DNA of 64,000 nt, taken from positions 744,001 through 808,000 of the forward strand of contig NZ_FNEQ01000001.1 of NCBI RefSeq assembly GCF_900100205.1, read 5' to 3'. The first letter of the stretch is position 1. Each line of letters begins with the position of its first letter. Below the pieces are notes generated by a model. The model made no database searches. It had not been told where the DNA came from and saw only the letters and a list, made by a program, of their open reading frames with translations. This DNA comes from Duganella sp. OV510 (GTDB lineage Bacteria > Pseudomonadota > Gammaproteobacteria > Burkholderiales > Burkholderiaceae_D). The position numbers and the translations under genes are program-made. Below, piece by piece: positions 35,904 through 45,301 of the stretch.

Positions 35904-37350
35904 GGGCAGGCAAGGTGAAAAGAATCGTGGCGCCGGCGACCGGGCTGTCAGGCGCCGCCTGTTTGACCCAGATGCGGCCGCCGTGGTTTTCGATAATCGA
36001 GCGGCAGATCGGCAGGCCCATGCCCATGCCGTCGTCCTTGGTGCTGTAGAAGGCTTCGAACAGGCGCGGCACCACGCTGGCCGGAATGCCGGGACCGGAA
36101 TCGCTGACGCTGACCTGCAAGGCGCCATCGGCATTCCGCTGGGTTTGCACGGTCAGCACCGCCTGGCCGGGCTGGCAGGCGTGCATCGCCTGCATGGCGT
36201 TCATCAGCAGGTTGATGAACACCTGCTGCAGCTGCACCCGGTCGCCGTTCACCGGCGGCAGGTCGGACGCCAGGCCAAGCATCAGCGCCACGTGGTGGGT
36301 ATTCAGCTCGCGCCGCACCATGTCGACGCTCTCCTCCACCACGCTTTTCAGGTCCAGTTCCACATACTGCGGGTCGCTGCGGCGCGCCAGCGCGCGGATG
36401 CGGCGGATCACGCCGGTGGCGCGGGCGCTGGCTTCGAGGATGCTGGTGACGGTGGCCTTGGCCTCGTCCAGCTCCGGTTGCGGGCGGTTCAGCCAGCGCA
36501 AGCAAGCCTCGCCATTGGTGCTAATCGCCGCCAGCGGCTGATTGACTTCGTGGGCGATCGAGGCGGCCAGTTCGCCCAGCATGGTGACGCGGGTGGCGTG
36601 CGCCAGCTGCACCTGCGAGCGGTGCAGCGCCTGTTCGGCCAGCACCGCCGCAGTCACGTCGGTCAGCGCGCCGAGGTATTCGCATTCGCCTTCCCGCGTG
36701 TGCCGGGGGCGCGACAGCACGTGCACGTATTTGAGCTCCCCGTCGGGCATCAGCAGCCGGTGGCGCAGGTCGATCTCGCCCTCGCAGCGCAAGGTCTGGT
36801 CGATCGCCTCCTGCACGATGTGCCGGTCTTCCGGCGCGGTGTGCGCCAGGATGCGCGCCATGGTCGGCGCCACGTCCAGCGGATAGCCATAGATGCGCGC
36901 CGCCTCGTCGGACCAGAACATCTCGCCGCCGGGCGCCTTGAAACTGAAGCTGCCGGTTTTGCTGATGCGCTGGGTGCCGGCCAGGAAAGCCTCGCTGCGG
37001 CGCAGCGCCTCCTCGCGCGCGATCAGCGCGTTGGTGGCGGCCTGGCCACGCAGCACCAGCACGCAGGTGACGCTGATCGCCAGCAGGCCGACCAGCAGGC
37101 GGCCGGAAGCCGCGCCGGAAAACACCTCGCTGTGCGTCATCGCGTAGGAAAGAAAAGTCAGGGCCAGGCAGGCGCAAGTCACCAGCAGCACGCCGCGCCG
37201 CGCCCATATGCTGGCGGATAGCAGCACCACCACCACGTACATGACAGCGATGGCCATGTCGAGCGGCGAAAAAGTGTCGATCACGTAGATCAACAACATC
37301 AGTAAAATCAGCAGCGCAGACATCCAAGGAGTGCGAGGTACCCGAAACAT
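35890..37350 (-). CDS. FixL-like membrane PAS histidine kinase
   Basis: The 486-residue kinase has about four N-terminal transmembrane helices (1-105: SALLILLMLLIYVIDTF; AIAVMYVVVVLLSASIW; LLVTCACLALTFLSYAM; LLVGLLAISVTCVLVL). A PAS domain follows (about 125-235, RISKTGSFSFKAPGGEMFWS). HisKA has His in ASIAHEVNQPLAAI. HATPase_c shows NLLMNAMQAM, DSGPGIPA and GMGMGLPICRSIIENHGGR. The HEVNQPLAAI type pairs with FixJ/NodW regulators, here encoded 14 bases into its own end. The PAS lacks an obvious FixL heme His, so oxygen sensing cannot be claimed. The gene is divergent from the MocR-type gene, with a 168-base gap. Confidence 0.92.
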   Translation of the reverse strand: MFRVPRTPWMSALLILLMLLIYVIDTFSPLDMAIAVMYVVVVLLSASIWARRGVLLVTCACLALTFLSYAMTHSEVFSGAASGRLLVGLLAISVTCVLVLRGQAATNALIAREEALRRSEAFLAGTQRISKTGSFSFKAPGGEMFWSDEAARIYGYPLDVAPTMARILAHTAPEDRHIVQEAIDQTLRCEGEIDLRHRLLMPDGELKYVHVLSRPRHTREGECEYLGALTDVTAAVLAEQALHRSQVQLAHATRVTMLGELAASIAHEVNQPLAAISTNGEACLRWLNRPQPELDEAKATVTSILEASARATGVIRRIRALARRSDPQYVELDLKSVVEESVDMVRRELNTHHVALMLGLASDLPPVNGDRVQLQQVFINLLMNAMQAMHACQPGQAVLTVQTQRNADGALQVSVSDSGPGIPASVVPRLFEAFYSTKDDGMGMGLPICRSIIENHGGRIWVKQAAPDSPVAGATILFTLPAHEPD

Positions 37351-37411
37351 GCCTATCCTTATTGGTTATATTGGCAATACCCTGGATTATAGTGTGGTTT
37401 TGGCGACTTGG

Positions 37412-37432
37412 ACCCTATACTCCAGTATGGGT
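37412..37432. promoter_or_regulatory. Inverted repeat in the divergent region upstream of the MocR gene
   Basis: ACCCTATACT-CC-AGTATGGGT is a near-perfect inverted repeat (one unpaired base). Flanking direct copies of TATAGTGT occur at 37388-37395 and 37457-37464, 69 bases apart. MocR/PdxR regulators usually bind direct or inverted repeats upstream of their own gene, so this cluster is a good operator candidate. TATACT within the repeat could also be a -10 box. Confidence 0.45.
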
Positions 37433-37518
37433 TAGCCCGCCCTACCTAAACCGAGGTATAGTGTCGCCCGCGCCGCATTTGAGCTACGCTGACAGCATTC
37501 ATTTGCGGGAGAGAGACC

Positions 37519-38970
37519 GTGAAATTGTACGAAACCCTGGCCGCCGATATCGCCAGCCAGATCGCGCAAGGCGTGATCCGCGAAGGCGAGAAGATCCCGT
37601 CGGTGCGCCAGACCAGCCAGCACCACAACCTCAGTGTCTCCACCGTCATCCGCGCATTTTTGCTGCTGGAGAGCCAGGGACTAATTGAAAGCCGGCCGCA
37701 GTCCGGCTATTTCGTACGCCGCAAGCCGAGCGTGCAAGCTGCGCCCGTGGCCAGCGAACCACAGGCGCCGGCCGACATGGCGCGCGCCGAAACGCTGGAC
37801 ACCAGCGAATTTGTGCTCACCACGCTACGTTCGATCAATCAGGGCAGCGTGCCTCTCGGCTCGCCCTATCCCGATCCCGCCACATTTCCGTGGGCACGCC
37901 TCAACCACTACGCCAACAGCCTGGGGCGCCGCGTCGGCCAGATGGGCATGACTGCCGACCTGCCACCTGGGAATCCGGAACTGATACGGCAGATCGCCCG
38001 CCGCCACCTGGAGAACGGCCTGCCGGTGGACGCCGGCGAGATCGTCATCACCACCGGCGCCACCGAGGCGCTGAACCTGTGCCTGCAAGCGGTGGCGCCG
38101 CCGGGCAGCGTGATCGCGGTGGAATCACCGACCTACTACGCGCTGCTGCAAGCGATCGAACGGATGCGCATGCACGTGGTGGAGATCGAAACCGATCCGG
38201 CGCAAGGTATCAACCTGGAAGCGCTGGAGCGCGCCATCGTCGGCCAGGGCGTGGCGGCCTGCATCGTCATGCCCAACTTCCAGAATCCGGTGGGCTTCCA
38301 GATGAGCGATGAGCGCAAGCGCGCGCTGGTCGAACTGCTGGCCAGGCATGACGTGCCGGTCATCGAGAATGATGTCTATCATGAGCTGTATTACGGCGAC
38401 GTCCATCCGACCTCGCTGAAGAACTACGATACGCGCGGTCTGGTCCTGCACTGCAATTCCTTCTCCAAGACGCTCAGCCCCGCCAACCGTATCGGCTGGG
38501 CGCTGCCTGGTCGCTACAAATCGCAGGTGGAAAAGCTGAAGTTCCTGAACACGCTGAATACACCCGCCCTGCCGCAACTGGCGATCGCCGAGTACCTGAA
38601 GAACGACGGCTACGACTATCATCTGCGCAAGCTACGCAAGGCCTATGCGCAGAACGCCAGCATCATGACGGCGGCGGTGCGGCGTTTCTTCCCGTCCGGG
38701 ACCGAGGTGTCGACGCCGGCCGGCGGCTATGTGCTGTGGGTGAACCTGCCGCACGGCGTGCGCGCGCTGGAGCTGTACGCGAGGGCGCAAGAACGCGGCA
38801 TCAGCATCGGCGCCGGCAATATCTTCGCCACCGGCGACGCTTTTCAGCACTGCATCCGCCTGAATTACAGCTATCCCTGGAATGCGGACGTGGAGGCGGC
38901 GGTGCGCACGCTAGGCCTGCTGGCCGGCGACATGGCCAACTGTGCTCCTCGCAAAAAAGCCCATCTGTAG
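37519..38970 (+). CDS. MocR/PdxR-family regulator (GntR HTH + aminotransferase domain)
   Basis: The 483-residue protein has an N-terminal GntR winged helix (about 1-75: IASQIAQGVIREGEKIPSVR; SVSTVIRAFLLLESQGLIES). The rest has an aminotransferase class I fold with GATEALNLCLQAVAPPGSVI, NFQNPVGFQM and the pyridoxal-phosphate Lys in NSFSKTLSPANRIGW. Such regulators use bound PLP as a sensor and typically control vitamin B6 or amino-acid metabolism or an exporter. The start is GTG with GGGAGAGAG upstream. No pdx gene is adjacent; the chemoreceptor gene follows 53 bases later, and the divergent FixL-like gene is a possible target. Confidence 0.92.
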   Translation: MKLYETLAADIASQIAQGVIREGEKIPSVRQTSQHHNLSVSTVIRAFLLLESQGLIESRPQSGYFVRRKPSVQAAPVASEPQAPADMARAETLDTSEFVLTTLRSINQGSVPLGSPYPDPATFPWARLNHYANSLGRRVGQMGMTADLPPGNPELIRQIARRHLENGLPVDAGEIVITTGATEALNLCLQAVAPPGSVIAVESPTYYALLQAIERMRMHVVEIETDPAQGINLEALERAIVGQGVAACIVMPNFQNPVGFQMSDERKRALVELLARHDVPVIENDVYHELYYGDVHPTSLKNYDTRGLVLHCNSFSKTLSPANRIGWALPGRYKSQVEKLKFLNTLNTPALPQLAIAEYLKNDGYDYHLRKLRKAYAQNASIMTAAVRRFFPSGTEVSTPAGGYVLWVNLPHGVRALELYARAQERGISIGAGNIFATGDAFQHCIRLNYSYPWNADVEAAVRTLGLLAGDMANCAPRKKAHL

Positions 38971-39023
38971 CCATCCGGGCGGCGCGCTGGCGCTTATTCT
39001 GAGCACACGCCATTTCTGGATGA

Positions 39024-40799
39024 ATGCTCATGAAAACCGCCCGCATCAAGGTCGCCAATCTTCTCGTCACCGGCTTCGGCCTGATTTGCCTGTTCCTCGC
39101 TGCCGCCATTGCGCTGGGACTGTCCGAACAGGCCAAGCTGAACGCCACCACCGCCACCATCGCCGATGACCGCTGGCCCAAGATCGAGCTGTCCACCGAC
39201 GTCCGCTTGCGTGTGACCGATATCGCCGTCTCGCTGCGCAACCTGATGCTGAGCGCCGATCCAGCCGTGCGGCGCCAGCAGCTGGAAAGCATTGACGGCT
39301 ATCGGCGCGATGCCGATGCCAAGCTTGCGGAGCTGGACCGGCGGGTGGTGACGGCGGGCGGCCGCGCCGCATTGAAAAAGGTCCGTGCGGCCTACCAGGA
39401 ATACGCTGTCGGTCAGCAAAAGCTGATCGCGCTGGTGCAAGCGGGGCGCGATGAGGAAGCCCGCACTTACTTGAATACCCATGTCAAACCCATGCTGCAA
39501 GCCTGCCGTGAAACATTGGCCGCGCAGATCGGCAACGAAGTATCGCTGATGCGCGAGGCGCGCGAGCAGGCAGCGCACGCCTATGCCGCCACGCAGATGA
39601 AGATGCTGGTCCTGGGCGCGGCGGCAATACTGATCTCGCTGACCGTGGCAGCCGCCATCATCCGCCGTCTGCGGCGCGAGCTGGGTGGCGAGCCGGATCA
39701 GGCGGCGCGTACCGCCGCCAGCATTGCCGATGGCGATCTGACGCAGGCCATCACGCTGCGCGACGGCGACCGCAGCAGCATGCTGTACGAAATGGAGCAT
39801 ATGCGCGATAACCTGAGCAAACTGGTAACGCAGGTACGCAGCGACACCGAGATGATCGCCGCCGCCTCCAGCCAGATCGCCAGCGGTAATCTGGATCTGT
39901 CGGCACGCACCGAGCAGCAGGCGTCCAGCCTGCAGGAAACCGCCGCCGCGATGGAGGAACTGACCACCACCGTGCAGCAGAACGCCGACCACGCGGCGCG
40001 CGCCAATACCATGGCGCTGCAAGCCTCGGCGGCGGCAGGCAAAGGCGGCGAGGCTGTCGCCGCCGTCACCGCGCGCATGGAATCCATCCGCTCGTCCGCC
40101 GCGCAGATGGCCGACATCATTGGCCTGATCGACGGTATCGCCTTTCAGACCAATATCCTGGCGCTGAACGCTGCCGTTGAAGCGGCGCGCGCCGGCGAGG
40201 CTGGCCGTGGCTTTGCTGTGGTGGCAGGCGAAGTGCGCGCGCTTGCACACCGCTCGTCCGATGCCGCGCGCGACATCGGCAACCTGATCAAAGCTGCGGT
40301 CGCTCAGGCCGGGGCCGGCGACCAGCAAGTACGCGCGGCGTCGGCGGCGATGCAGGACATCGTCAGCAGCGTCACCCATGTGGAAGAAATCATGGCGCAG
40401 ATCAAGCACGCCAGCGCCGAGCAGCATGCGGGCATTCTGGCTTGCAGCCAGGCGGTCGTCCAGATGGATCACGGCACGCAGCAGAATGCCGCGCTGGTAG
40501 AACAGGTGGCCGCCGCCGCGCAAGCGCTGCAAGAACAATCAGGGCAGCTGGAACGTGCGGTATCCCGCTTCAAGGTCACCGCCGAAGCCACCACGTCAGC
40601 CCGCGCCGATGCACCGGCTGGCGACAACACGCAGCAATCCGCGCGCAGTGGCAAGGTACGCGGCAGCCGGCCGCAAGACACGCACAACGGCACATCGCGC
40701 GACAGTCGGCAAGCCGCGCCCGGCGGTCGTCACGACAGCGCCACATATGGCGCTGCGCGCACTGGCCTGCGCCTGGTCACAGGACCGGTGCGCACATGA
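39024..40799 (+). CDS. Methyl-accepting chemotaxis protein (4HB type)
   Basis: The 591-residue chemoreceptor has a transmembrane helix at about 10-32 ([20 protein letters not shown]), a periplasmic four-helix-bundle sensor at about 35-190 ([38 protein letters not shown]) and a second helix near 193-212 ([19 protein letters not shown]). A HAMP domain and the signalling coiled coil follow, with the tip [20 protein letters not shown]. After about 510 the tail is Ala/Arg/Gly-rich and disordered, with no pentapeptide. A second in-frame ATG at 39030 is equally plausible. The stop overlaps the start of the EAL protein as ATGA, so the two are made together. Confidence 0.92.
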   Translation: MLMKTARIKVANLLVTGFGLICLFLAAAIALGLSEQAKLNATTATIADDRWPKIELSTDVRLRVTDIAVSLRNLMLSADPAVRRQQLESIDGYRRDADAKLAELDRRVVTAGGRAALKKVRAAYQEYAVGQQKLIALVQAGRDEEARTYLNTHVKPMLQACRETLAAQIGNEVSLMREAREQAAHAYAATQMKMLVLGAAAILISLTVAAAIIRRLRRELGGEPDQAARTAASIADGDLTQAITLRDGDRSSMLYEMEHMRDNLSKLVTQVRSDTEMIAAASSQIASGNLDLSARTEQQASSLQETAAAMEELTTTVQQNADHAARANTMALQASAAAGKGGEAVAAVTARMESIRSSAAQMADIIGLIDGIAFQTNILALNAAVEAARAGEAGRGFAVVAGEVRALAHRSSDAARDIGNLIKAAVAQAGAGDQQVRAASAAMQDIVSSVTHVEEIMAQIKHASAEQHAGILACSQAVVQMDHGTQQNAALVEQVAAAAQALQEQSGQLERAVSRFKVTAEATTSARADAPAGDNTQQSARSGKVRGSRPQDTHNGTSRDSRQAAPGGRHDSATYGAARTGLRLVTGPVRT

Positions 40800-42070
40800 T
40801 CGCCGGCGATCCGGCTGCACCACCCCTGCGTGCCGTCGTCATTGATGGCAGCGGAGCCGAGCTGGAAGCGGCGGTGGCGCAATGCCGCCAGGCTGGCATC
40901 ATCGTCAACGGCTGGTCCGACTGCGCCGCCGGCGGACTCGAATTGATCGAATCGCTGCCCTCCCCTCCAGACCTGGTCATCATGGAACTCGACCTGCCGG
41001 ACATGGACGGTGCCGGTCTGCTGCAAGCGTTGTCCATGCTGGAGCCAGGTCTGCCCATCATTATCACCAGCCGCCACACCGCACGCCTGCACGACGCCGC
41101 CCTCACGCTGGCGACCACGCTGGGCCTCGAAGCGCTGGCCGCCCTGCCCAAGCCGCTGACGGCGGACGCGCTGCGGAACGCCGTCGACAGCTGCCCGCCG
41201 GCGGCCGCACGCATCGCCGCACACCGGATAAGCGACACCCGCACACGCTGCGGCACAGCGCCGCCGCAGCCCGGCGCCGGCGAAATCCTCACCGGGCTAC
41301 AGAACCGCCAGTTTGAACTCTACTATCAGCCAAAGACCTGCCTGCAGGACGGCTCGCTGCGCGGCGCCGAGGCGCTGATACGCTGGCGCCATCCGGCGCA
41401 TGGATTGCTGTCGCCCGCCTGCTTCCTGCCGCAGACGGAAGCCGCCAACCTGGTGGATGTGCTGACCGTTGAAGTGCTGCACCTCGCCTTGAGCGACTGG
41501 CGCCGCTGGCAGGCCGATGGCTTGTCCTTGCCGCTATCGGTAAATCTTTCGCCCTTGTCGCTGACCGATCCGCACCTGGCCGAACAGCTGATCCAGGCCG
41601 TCAACGACGCCAATGTGCCGCCACGCGCTATCACCTTCGAAATCATCGAACATCAGGAAATCGCCGACCTGGCCACCGCGCTGCGCATCCTCATCAAGCT
41701 GCGCATGCAGGGCTTCGGCCTTGCGCTGGACGACTACGGTGCTGGCCACGCCTCGATGCTGCAACTGTCGCGCTTCCCCTTCACCGAACTGAAACTGGAT
41801 CGCCGCCTGGTACACGGCGCCAGCAAGCGACCGCACATGCACACGCTGCTGCGCCACGCGATTGCCTCCGCCCGTGAACTGGGCGTCACAACGGTAGCAG
41901 AAGGAATCGAGATGGAACAGGACCGCCAGCTGCTGCGGGAACTGGGCTGCGACCAGGCGCAAGGCTATTTGATCGCCCGTCCGATGCCGGCATCGGCGCT
42001 GCCGCTGTGGCGCGAAAAATCCGCTGCCGCCGGCAAGGCCGGCGGCACAGTTATCCAGCTGCGGCCTTAA
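40796..42070 (+). CDS. EAL phosphodiesterase with pseudo-receiver domain
   Basis: The 424-residue protein has an N-terminal receiver-like domain (about 10-135) in which the usual phospho-acceptor Asp is Glu64 ([12 protein letters not shown]). The acidic pair is reduced to one Asp (VVIDGSG), although the LPKPL lysine remains. It should therefore not be phosphorylated in the normal way and may mimic the active state. The EAL domain (about 165-405) keeps [32 protein letters not shown] (DDYG for DDFG), ELKLDRRLV and VAEGIEMEQ, so hydrolysis of c-di-GMP is likely. The architecture resembles RocR/PvrR. Overlap with the chemoreceptor gene couples its expression to that gene. Confidence 0.92.
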   Translation: MIAGDPAAPPLRAVVIDGSGAELEAAVAQCRQAGIIVNGWSDCAAGGLELIESLPSPPDLVIMELDLPDMDGAGLLQALSMLEPGLPIIITSRHTARLHDAALTLATTLGLEALAALPKPLTADALRNAVDSCPPAAARIAAHRISDTRTRCGTAPPQPGAGEILTGLQNRQFELYYQPKTCLQDGSLRGAEALIRWRHPAHGLLSPACFLPQTEAANLVDVLTVEVLHLALSDWRRWQADGLSLPLSVNLSPLSLTDPHLAEQLIQAVNDANVPPRAITFEIIEHQEIADLATALRILIKLRMQGFGLALDDYGAGHASMLQLSRFPFTELKLDRRLVHGASKRPHMHTLLRHAIASARELGVTTVAEGIEMEQDRQLLRELGCDQAQGYLIARPMPASALPLWREKSAAAGKAGGTVIQLRP

Positions 42071-42987
42071 GAGATGTTGTAACGCTCGCAGGGTTCGAGC
42101 TGCGCTGGCAACTCCTCACCGCATTGCTCCAGCAAGGAGCGCTCAATATTGCGCGTCATGGCGTTCAGCGCCAAACAATTCGGATCGGTGCCAAATGGCT
42201 CCGAAATTTCCTGAGCAATCGCTTCCAGCGCAAACAGCGTATAGGCGACAAAAACGCACACCAGCGGTGTCGCCATGCCCAGGTCCGCCACCAGCCCAAA
42301 CGGCAGCATGAAGCAATACAGATACACCGTTCGGTGTACCAGCACGCCGTACGCAAACGGAATCGGCGTATTCGAAATGCGCTCGCAGCCCCCAACAGCG
42401 GCAGCCAGTTCGCTGACCTGCGCATCCAGTAACCACAACAACGGCTCGCCTTCGCCGCGCTTGCGGCCGGCGCGCGACAACATCAGGCGGATGCGGTCCA
42501 GCAGCGCCACCGGAATATAGTGCAAGCCGCGCAGTTCATCCGCCTCTTCTTTAGACAAGTAGCGTGCCAGATCCGCAGAAGGATCGGTATGCCGCAGCTG
42601 GTGCGTCAAGGCGTAGACAAAGGCGATCAGGCGCTGCACGAATAGCTTGCGCTCAAAGCCGTCGCCATCTTCGGGCAGGTAATTGATGACTTGCGAAGTC
42701 AGTGCGCGCGCCGCGATCAGGATGCGCCCCCAGATCTGCCGCGCCTCCACATAGCGCGCATACGCAGCGTTGTTGCGGAACGCCAGGAAGATCGCCAGGC
42801 TGACACCCACCAGCGGAAACGGCACCGTATCCAGCGGAATTTTCGCCCCGAGGATATGGCCGCTGGTGACAACCGCCAGTACGCTGATCGACAAAATAAT
42901 CAGCAGCTGCGGCACGATGGTCTTGAGTACGGAGCCATCCCAGACGAACAGCATCCGCAACCAATTGGTTGGCGGCCGGATAATCAT
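42067..42987 (-). CDS. Bestrophin-family channel (YneE-like)
   Basis: The 306-residue protein has four predicted transmembrane helices and the family's N-terminal pattern (TIVPQLLIILSISVLAVVTS; FPLVGVSLAIFLAFRNNAAY; ARYVEARQIWGRILIAARAL). The pore-region stretch AFRNNAAYARY is the bestrophin hallmark. Bacterial homologues form pentameric ion channels, reported as cation- or anion-selective depending on the member. The ATG overlaps the stop of the YdeP-like gene as ATGA, so it belongs to that operon. The 3' end overlaps the convergent EAL gene by 4 bases. A link between a molybdoenzyme and an ion channel is unexplained. Confidence 0.93.
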   Translation of the reverse strand: MIIRPPTNWLRMLFVWDGSVLKTIVPQLLIILSISVLAVVTSGHILGAKIPLDTVPFPLVGVSLAIFLAFRNNAAYARYVEARQIWGRILIAARALTSQVINYLPEDGDGFERKLFVQRLIAFVYALTHQLRHTDPSADLARYLSKEEADELRGLHYIPVALLDRIRLMLSRAGRKRGEGEPLLWLLDAQVSELAAAVGGCERISNTPIPFAYGVLVHRTVYLYCFMLPFGLVADLGMATPLVCVFVAYTLFALEAIAQEISEPFGTDPNCLALNAMTRNIERSLLEQCGEELPAQLEPCERYNIS

Positions 42988-45290
42988 GATGCTACCGCAG
43001 GCGTCAGCAGGACAGGAATCGACTTCGAGGTTGGCGTGCCCGCGCCGTCGGCCACGCTGGCCAGCGGCACCAGCGGATTGGTCTCCGGATAGTAGGCGCC
43101 GATGCAGCCGCGCGGAATGTCATAAGCCACCAGCATGAAGCCGTCGGCACGGCGCTCCACGCCATCGTCCCACACGCTTTGCACATCTACCCAGTCGCCG
43201 GCTTTCATGCCCAGCATGTCGATATCGGCCTGGTTGATAAAGATCACCCGCCGCATGCCGAACACGCCGCGATAGCGGTCATCCAGCGCGTAGATGGTGG
43301 TGTTGTACTGGTCGTGCGAGCGGGTGGTCATCATCACCAGCAGGCGCTCGCCATGCCTGGCGCGGGCACGACGGATCGGCGTATCCAGCGCGATTTTATG
43401 CGGCACAAACTGCGCCTTGCCGCTGGCGGTCGCCCATTCGCGCTCGCGCGACGCCACTTTCAGGTGAAAACCACCCGGCTTGGCCACGCGCGCGTTGTAA
43501 TCATAAAAATCGTCGAAGACCTTCTCGATATCGTCGCGGATCAGCGCGTAGTCATCGCGATAGTCTTTCCACTTCAGCTGATAGCGCTCGCCCAGCGTCG
43601 CCTCGGCCATGCGCGCGACGATCGCAATCTCCGACAGCAGGTCCGGTGAAGCAGGCTTATTCAGGCCAAAGGAGATGTGCACCATGCTCATGGAATCTTC
43701 CACCGTCACGCCTTGCGGCGCGCCGGCCTGCATGTCGATCTCGGTCCTGCCCAATGTCGGCAGGATCAGCGCCTTCCGGCCGTGAATCAGATGGCTGCGA
43801 TTCAGCTTGGTTGCGATGTGCACCGTCAGCTCGCACGACTGCAGGGCGTTGAAAGTCAAGGGCGTATCCGGCGTGGCCATGGCAAAATTGCCGCCCAGCC
43901 CAACAAACACCTTGACCTTCCCCTCCGCCATGGCGCCGATGGTCGCCACCACGTCATAACCGTGATGACGCGGCGGGACAAAGCCGAACACCCGTTCCAT
44001 GCGGTCAAGGAAAGCCTGCGCCGGCTGTTCCTCGATGCCCATGGTGCGGTCGCCCTGCACATTCGAATGGCCGCGTACCGGGCAAAGGCCCGCGCCCTGG
44101 CGCCCGATCTGCCCGCGCATCATCATCAGGTTGGACAGCATCTGTATCGTCGGTACTGAATGCTTATGCTGCGTCAGTCCCATACCCCAGGTGGCGATCA
44201 CGCGTTCGCCGCGCATGAAGACATCCGCCAGCGCCTCGATCTGAGACCGTGGCACGCCGGATTCTTCTTCCAGCAGCGCCCATTTCTCCGCCCGCAGGTC
44301 TCGCGCGAATTCGGCGAAGCCGGTGGTGTGTTCGTCGATGAAATCGATATCCAGCACGCGCCGCACGCCAATCAGCACCGCCCTGTCGTCCATTTCCAGT
44401 ACGCGCTTGGCCAGGGCTTTAATCAACGCAAAGTCGCCTCCCAGCTTGGGCTGGATGAACATGGAGCTGATCGGCGTGCTGGACATGGTCAGCATCTCCA
44501 CCGGATGCTGCGGGCTGGCGAAGCGTTCCAGGCCGCGTTCGCGCAAAGGATTGATCGACACAATGGTTGCGCCACGCCGCGCGCATTCCCGTAGTTCGCC
44601 AAGCATGCGCGGATGGTTGGTGGCAGGGTTCTGGCCAAAGATCAGCAGCGTGTCCGCATGTTCGAAATCGTCCAGCGTCACCGTTCCCTTGCCGATGCCC
44701 ACGGTGCCCGGCAAGCCGCGACTGGTCGCTTCGTGGCACATATTCGAACAATCCGGAAAGTTGTTGGTGCCATAAGCGCGCACGAATAGCTGATACAGGA
44801 AGGCTGCCTCGTTGCTGGCGCGGCCGGAAGTATAGAACGCGGCCTGGTTGGGATCATCCAGCGCGTTCAACTCGTCTGCGATCAGCTTGAAGGCTTCAGC
44901 CCAGGCTACCGGCGCATATTTGTCGCCGACTGGATCGTAGAGCATAGGATGCGTCAGGCGGCCGTGCTGTTCAAGCTCGTAATCGGATTGCTGCAACAGC
45001 TCCGTCACCGTATGCGCGGCAAAGAACTCCGGCGTCACACGCTTGCTGGTCGATTCCGCAGCCACTGCCTTGACGCCGTTCTCGCAGAACTCAAACGTCG
45101 ACGCATGCTCACGGTCCGGCCAAGCGCAACCGGGACAGTCGAAACCGTCGGGCTGGTTCTGCGCAAACAGCGACTTGTAATTGACGCCGCTGACACGCTC
45201 CTTGAACAGGTTGATCGCCACATATTTCAGCGCGCCCCAGCCGGCCGCCGGATGGTGGTAGGGTTCGATACGTCCTTTGGTTTCTGCCAT
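42984..45290 (-). CDS. ydeP: FdhF/YdeP-family molybdopterin oxidoreductase
   Basis: The 768-residue protein has an N-terminal Cys motif DCPGCAWPDREHASTFEFCE that fits a [4Fe-4S] or degenerate cluster site. Molybdopterin-dinucleotide signatures follow (LYQLFVRAYGTNNFPDCSNM, GQNPATNHPRM, GLGGNFAMATPD), with a C-terminal guanine-binding domain (SHDQYNTTIYALDDRYRGVF). The SNMCHEATS stretch is the usual active-site-region motif of the YdeP group. E. coli YdeP is linked to acid resistance; the substrate is unknown. I chose the ATG at 45290 (AGGAG ten bases upstream) over a longer open frame. No fdhD or formate dehydrogenase small subunit is nearby. It lies 11 bases after the GGDEF-EAL gene and overlaps the bestrophin start. 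Confidence 0.9.
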   Translation of the reverse strand: MAETKGRIEPYHHPAAGWGALKYVAINLFKERVSGVNYKSLFAQNQPDGFDCPGCAWPDREHASTFEFCENGVKAVAAESTSKRVTPEFFAAHTVTELLQQSDYELEQHGRLTHPMLYDPVGDKYAPVAWAEAFKLIADELNALDDPNQAAFYTSGRASNEAAFLYQLFVRAYGTNNFPDCSNMCHEATSRGLPGTVGIGKGTVTLDDFEHADTLLIFGQNPATNHPRMLGELRECARRGATIVSINPLRERGLERFASPQHPVEMLTMSSTPISSMFIQPKLGGDFALIKALAKRVLEMDDRAVLIGVRRVLDIDFIDEHTTGFAEFARDLRAEKWALLEEESGVPRSQIEALADVFMRGERVIATWGMGLTQHKHSVPTIQMLSNLMMMRGQIGRQGAGLCPVRGHSNVQGDRTMGIEEQPAQAFLDRMERVFGFVPPRHHGYDVVATIGAMAEGKVKVFVGLGGNFAMATPDTPLTFNALQSCELTVHIATKLNRSHLIHGRKALILPTLGRTEIDMQAGAPQGVTVEDSMSMVHISFGLNKPASPDLLSEIAIVARMAEATLGERYQLKWKDYRDDYALIRDDIEKVFDDFYDYNARVAKPGGFHLKVASREREWATASGKAQFVPHKIALDTPIRRARARHGERLLVMMTTRSHDQYNTTIYALDDRYRGVFGMRRVIFINQADIDMLGMKAGDWVDVQSVWDDGVERRADGFMLVAYDIPRGCIGAYYPETNPLVPLASVADGAGTPTSKSIPVLLTPAVAS

Positions 45291-45301
45291 GCTGATACTC
45301 C

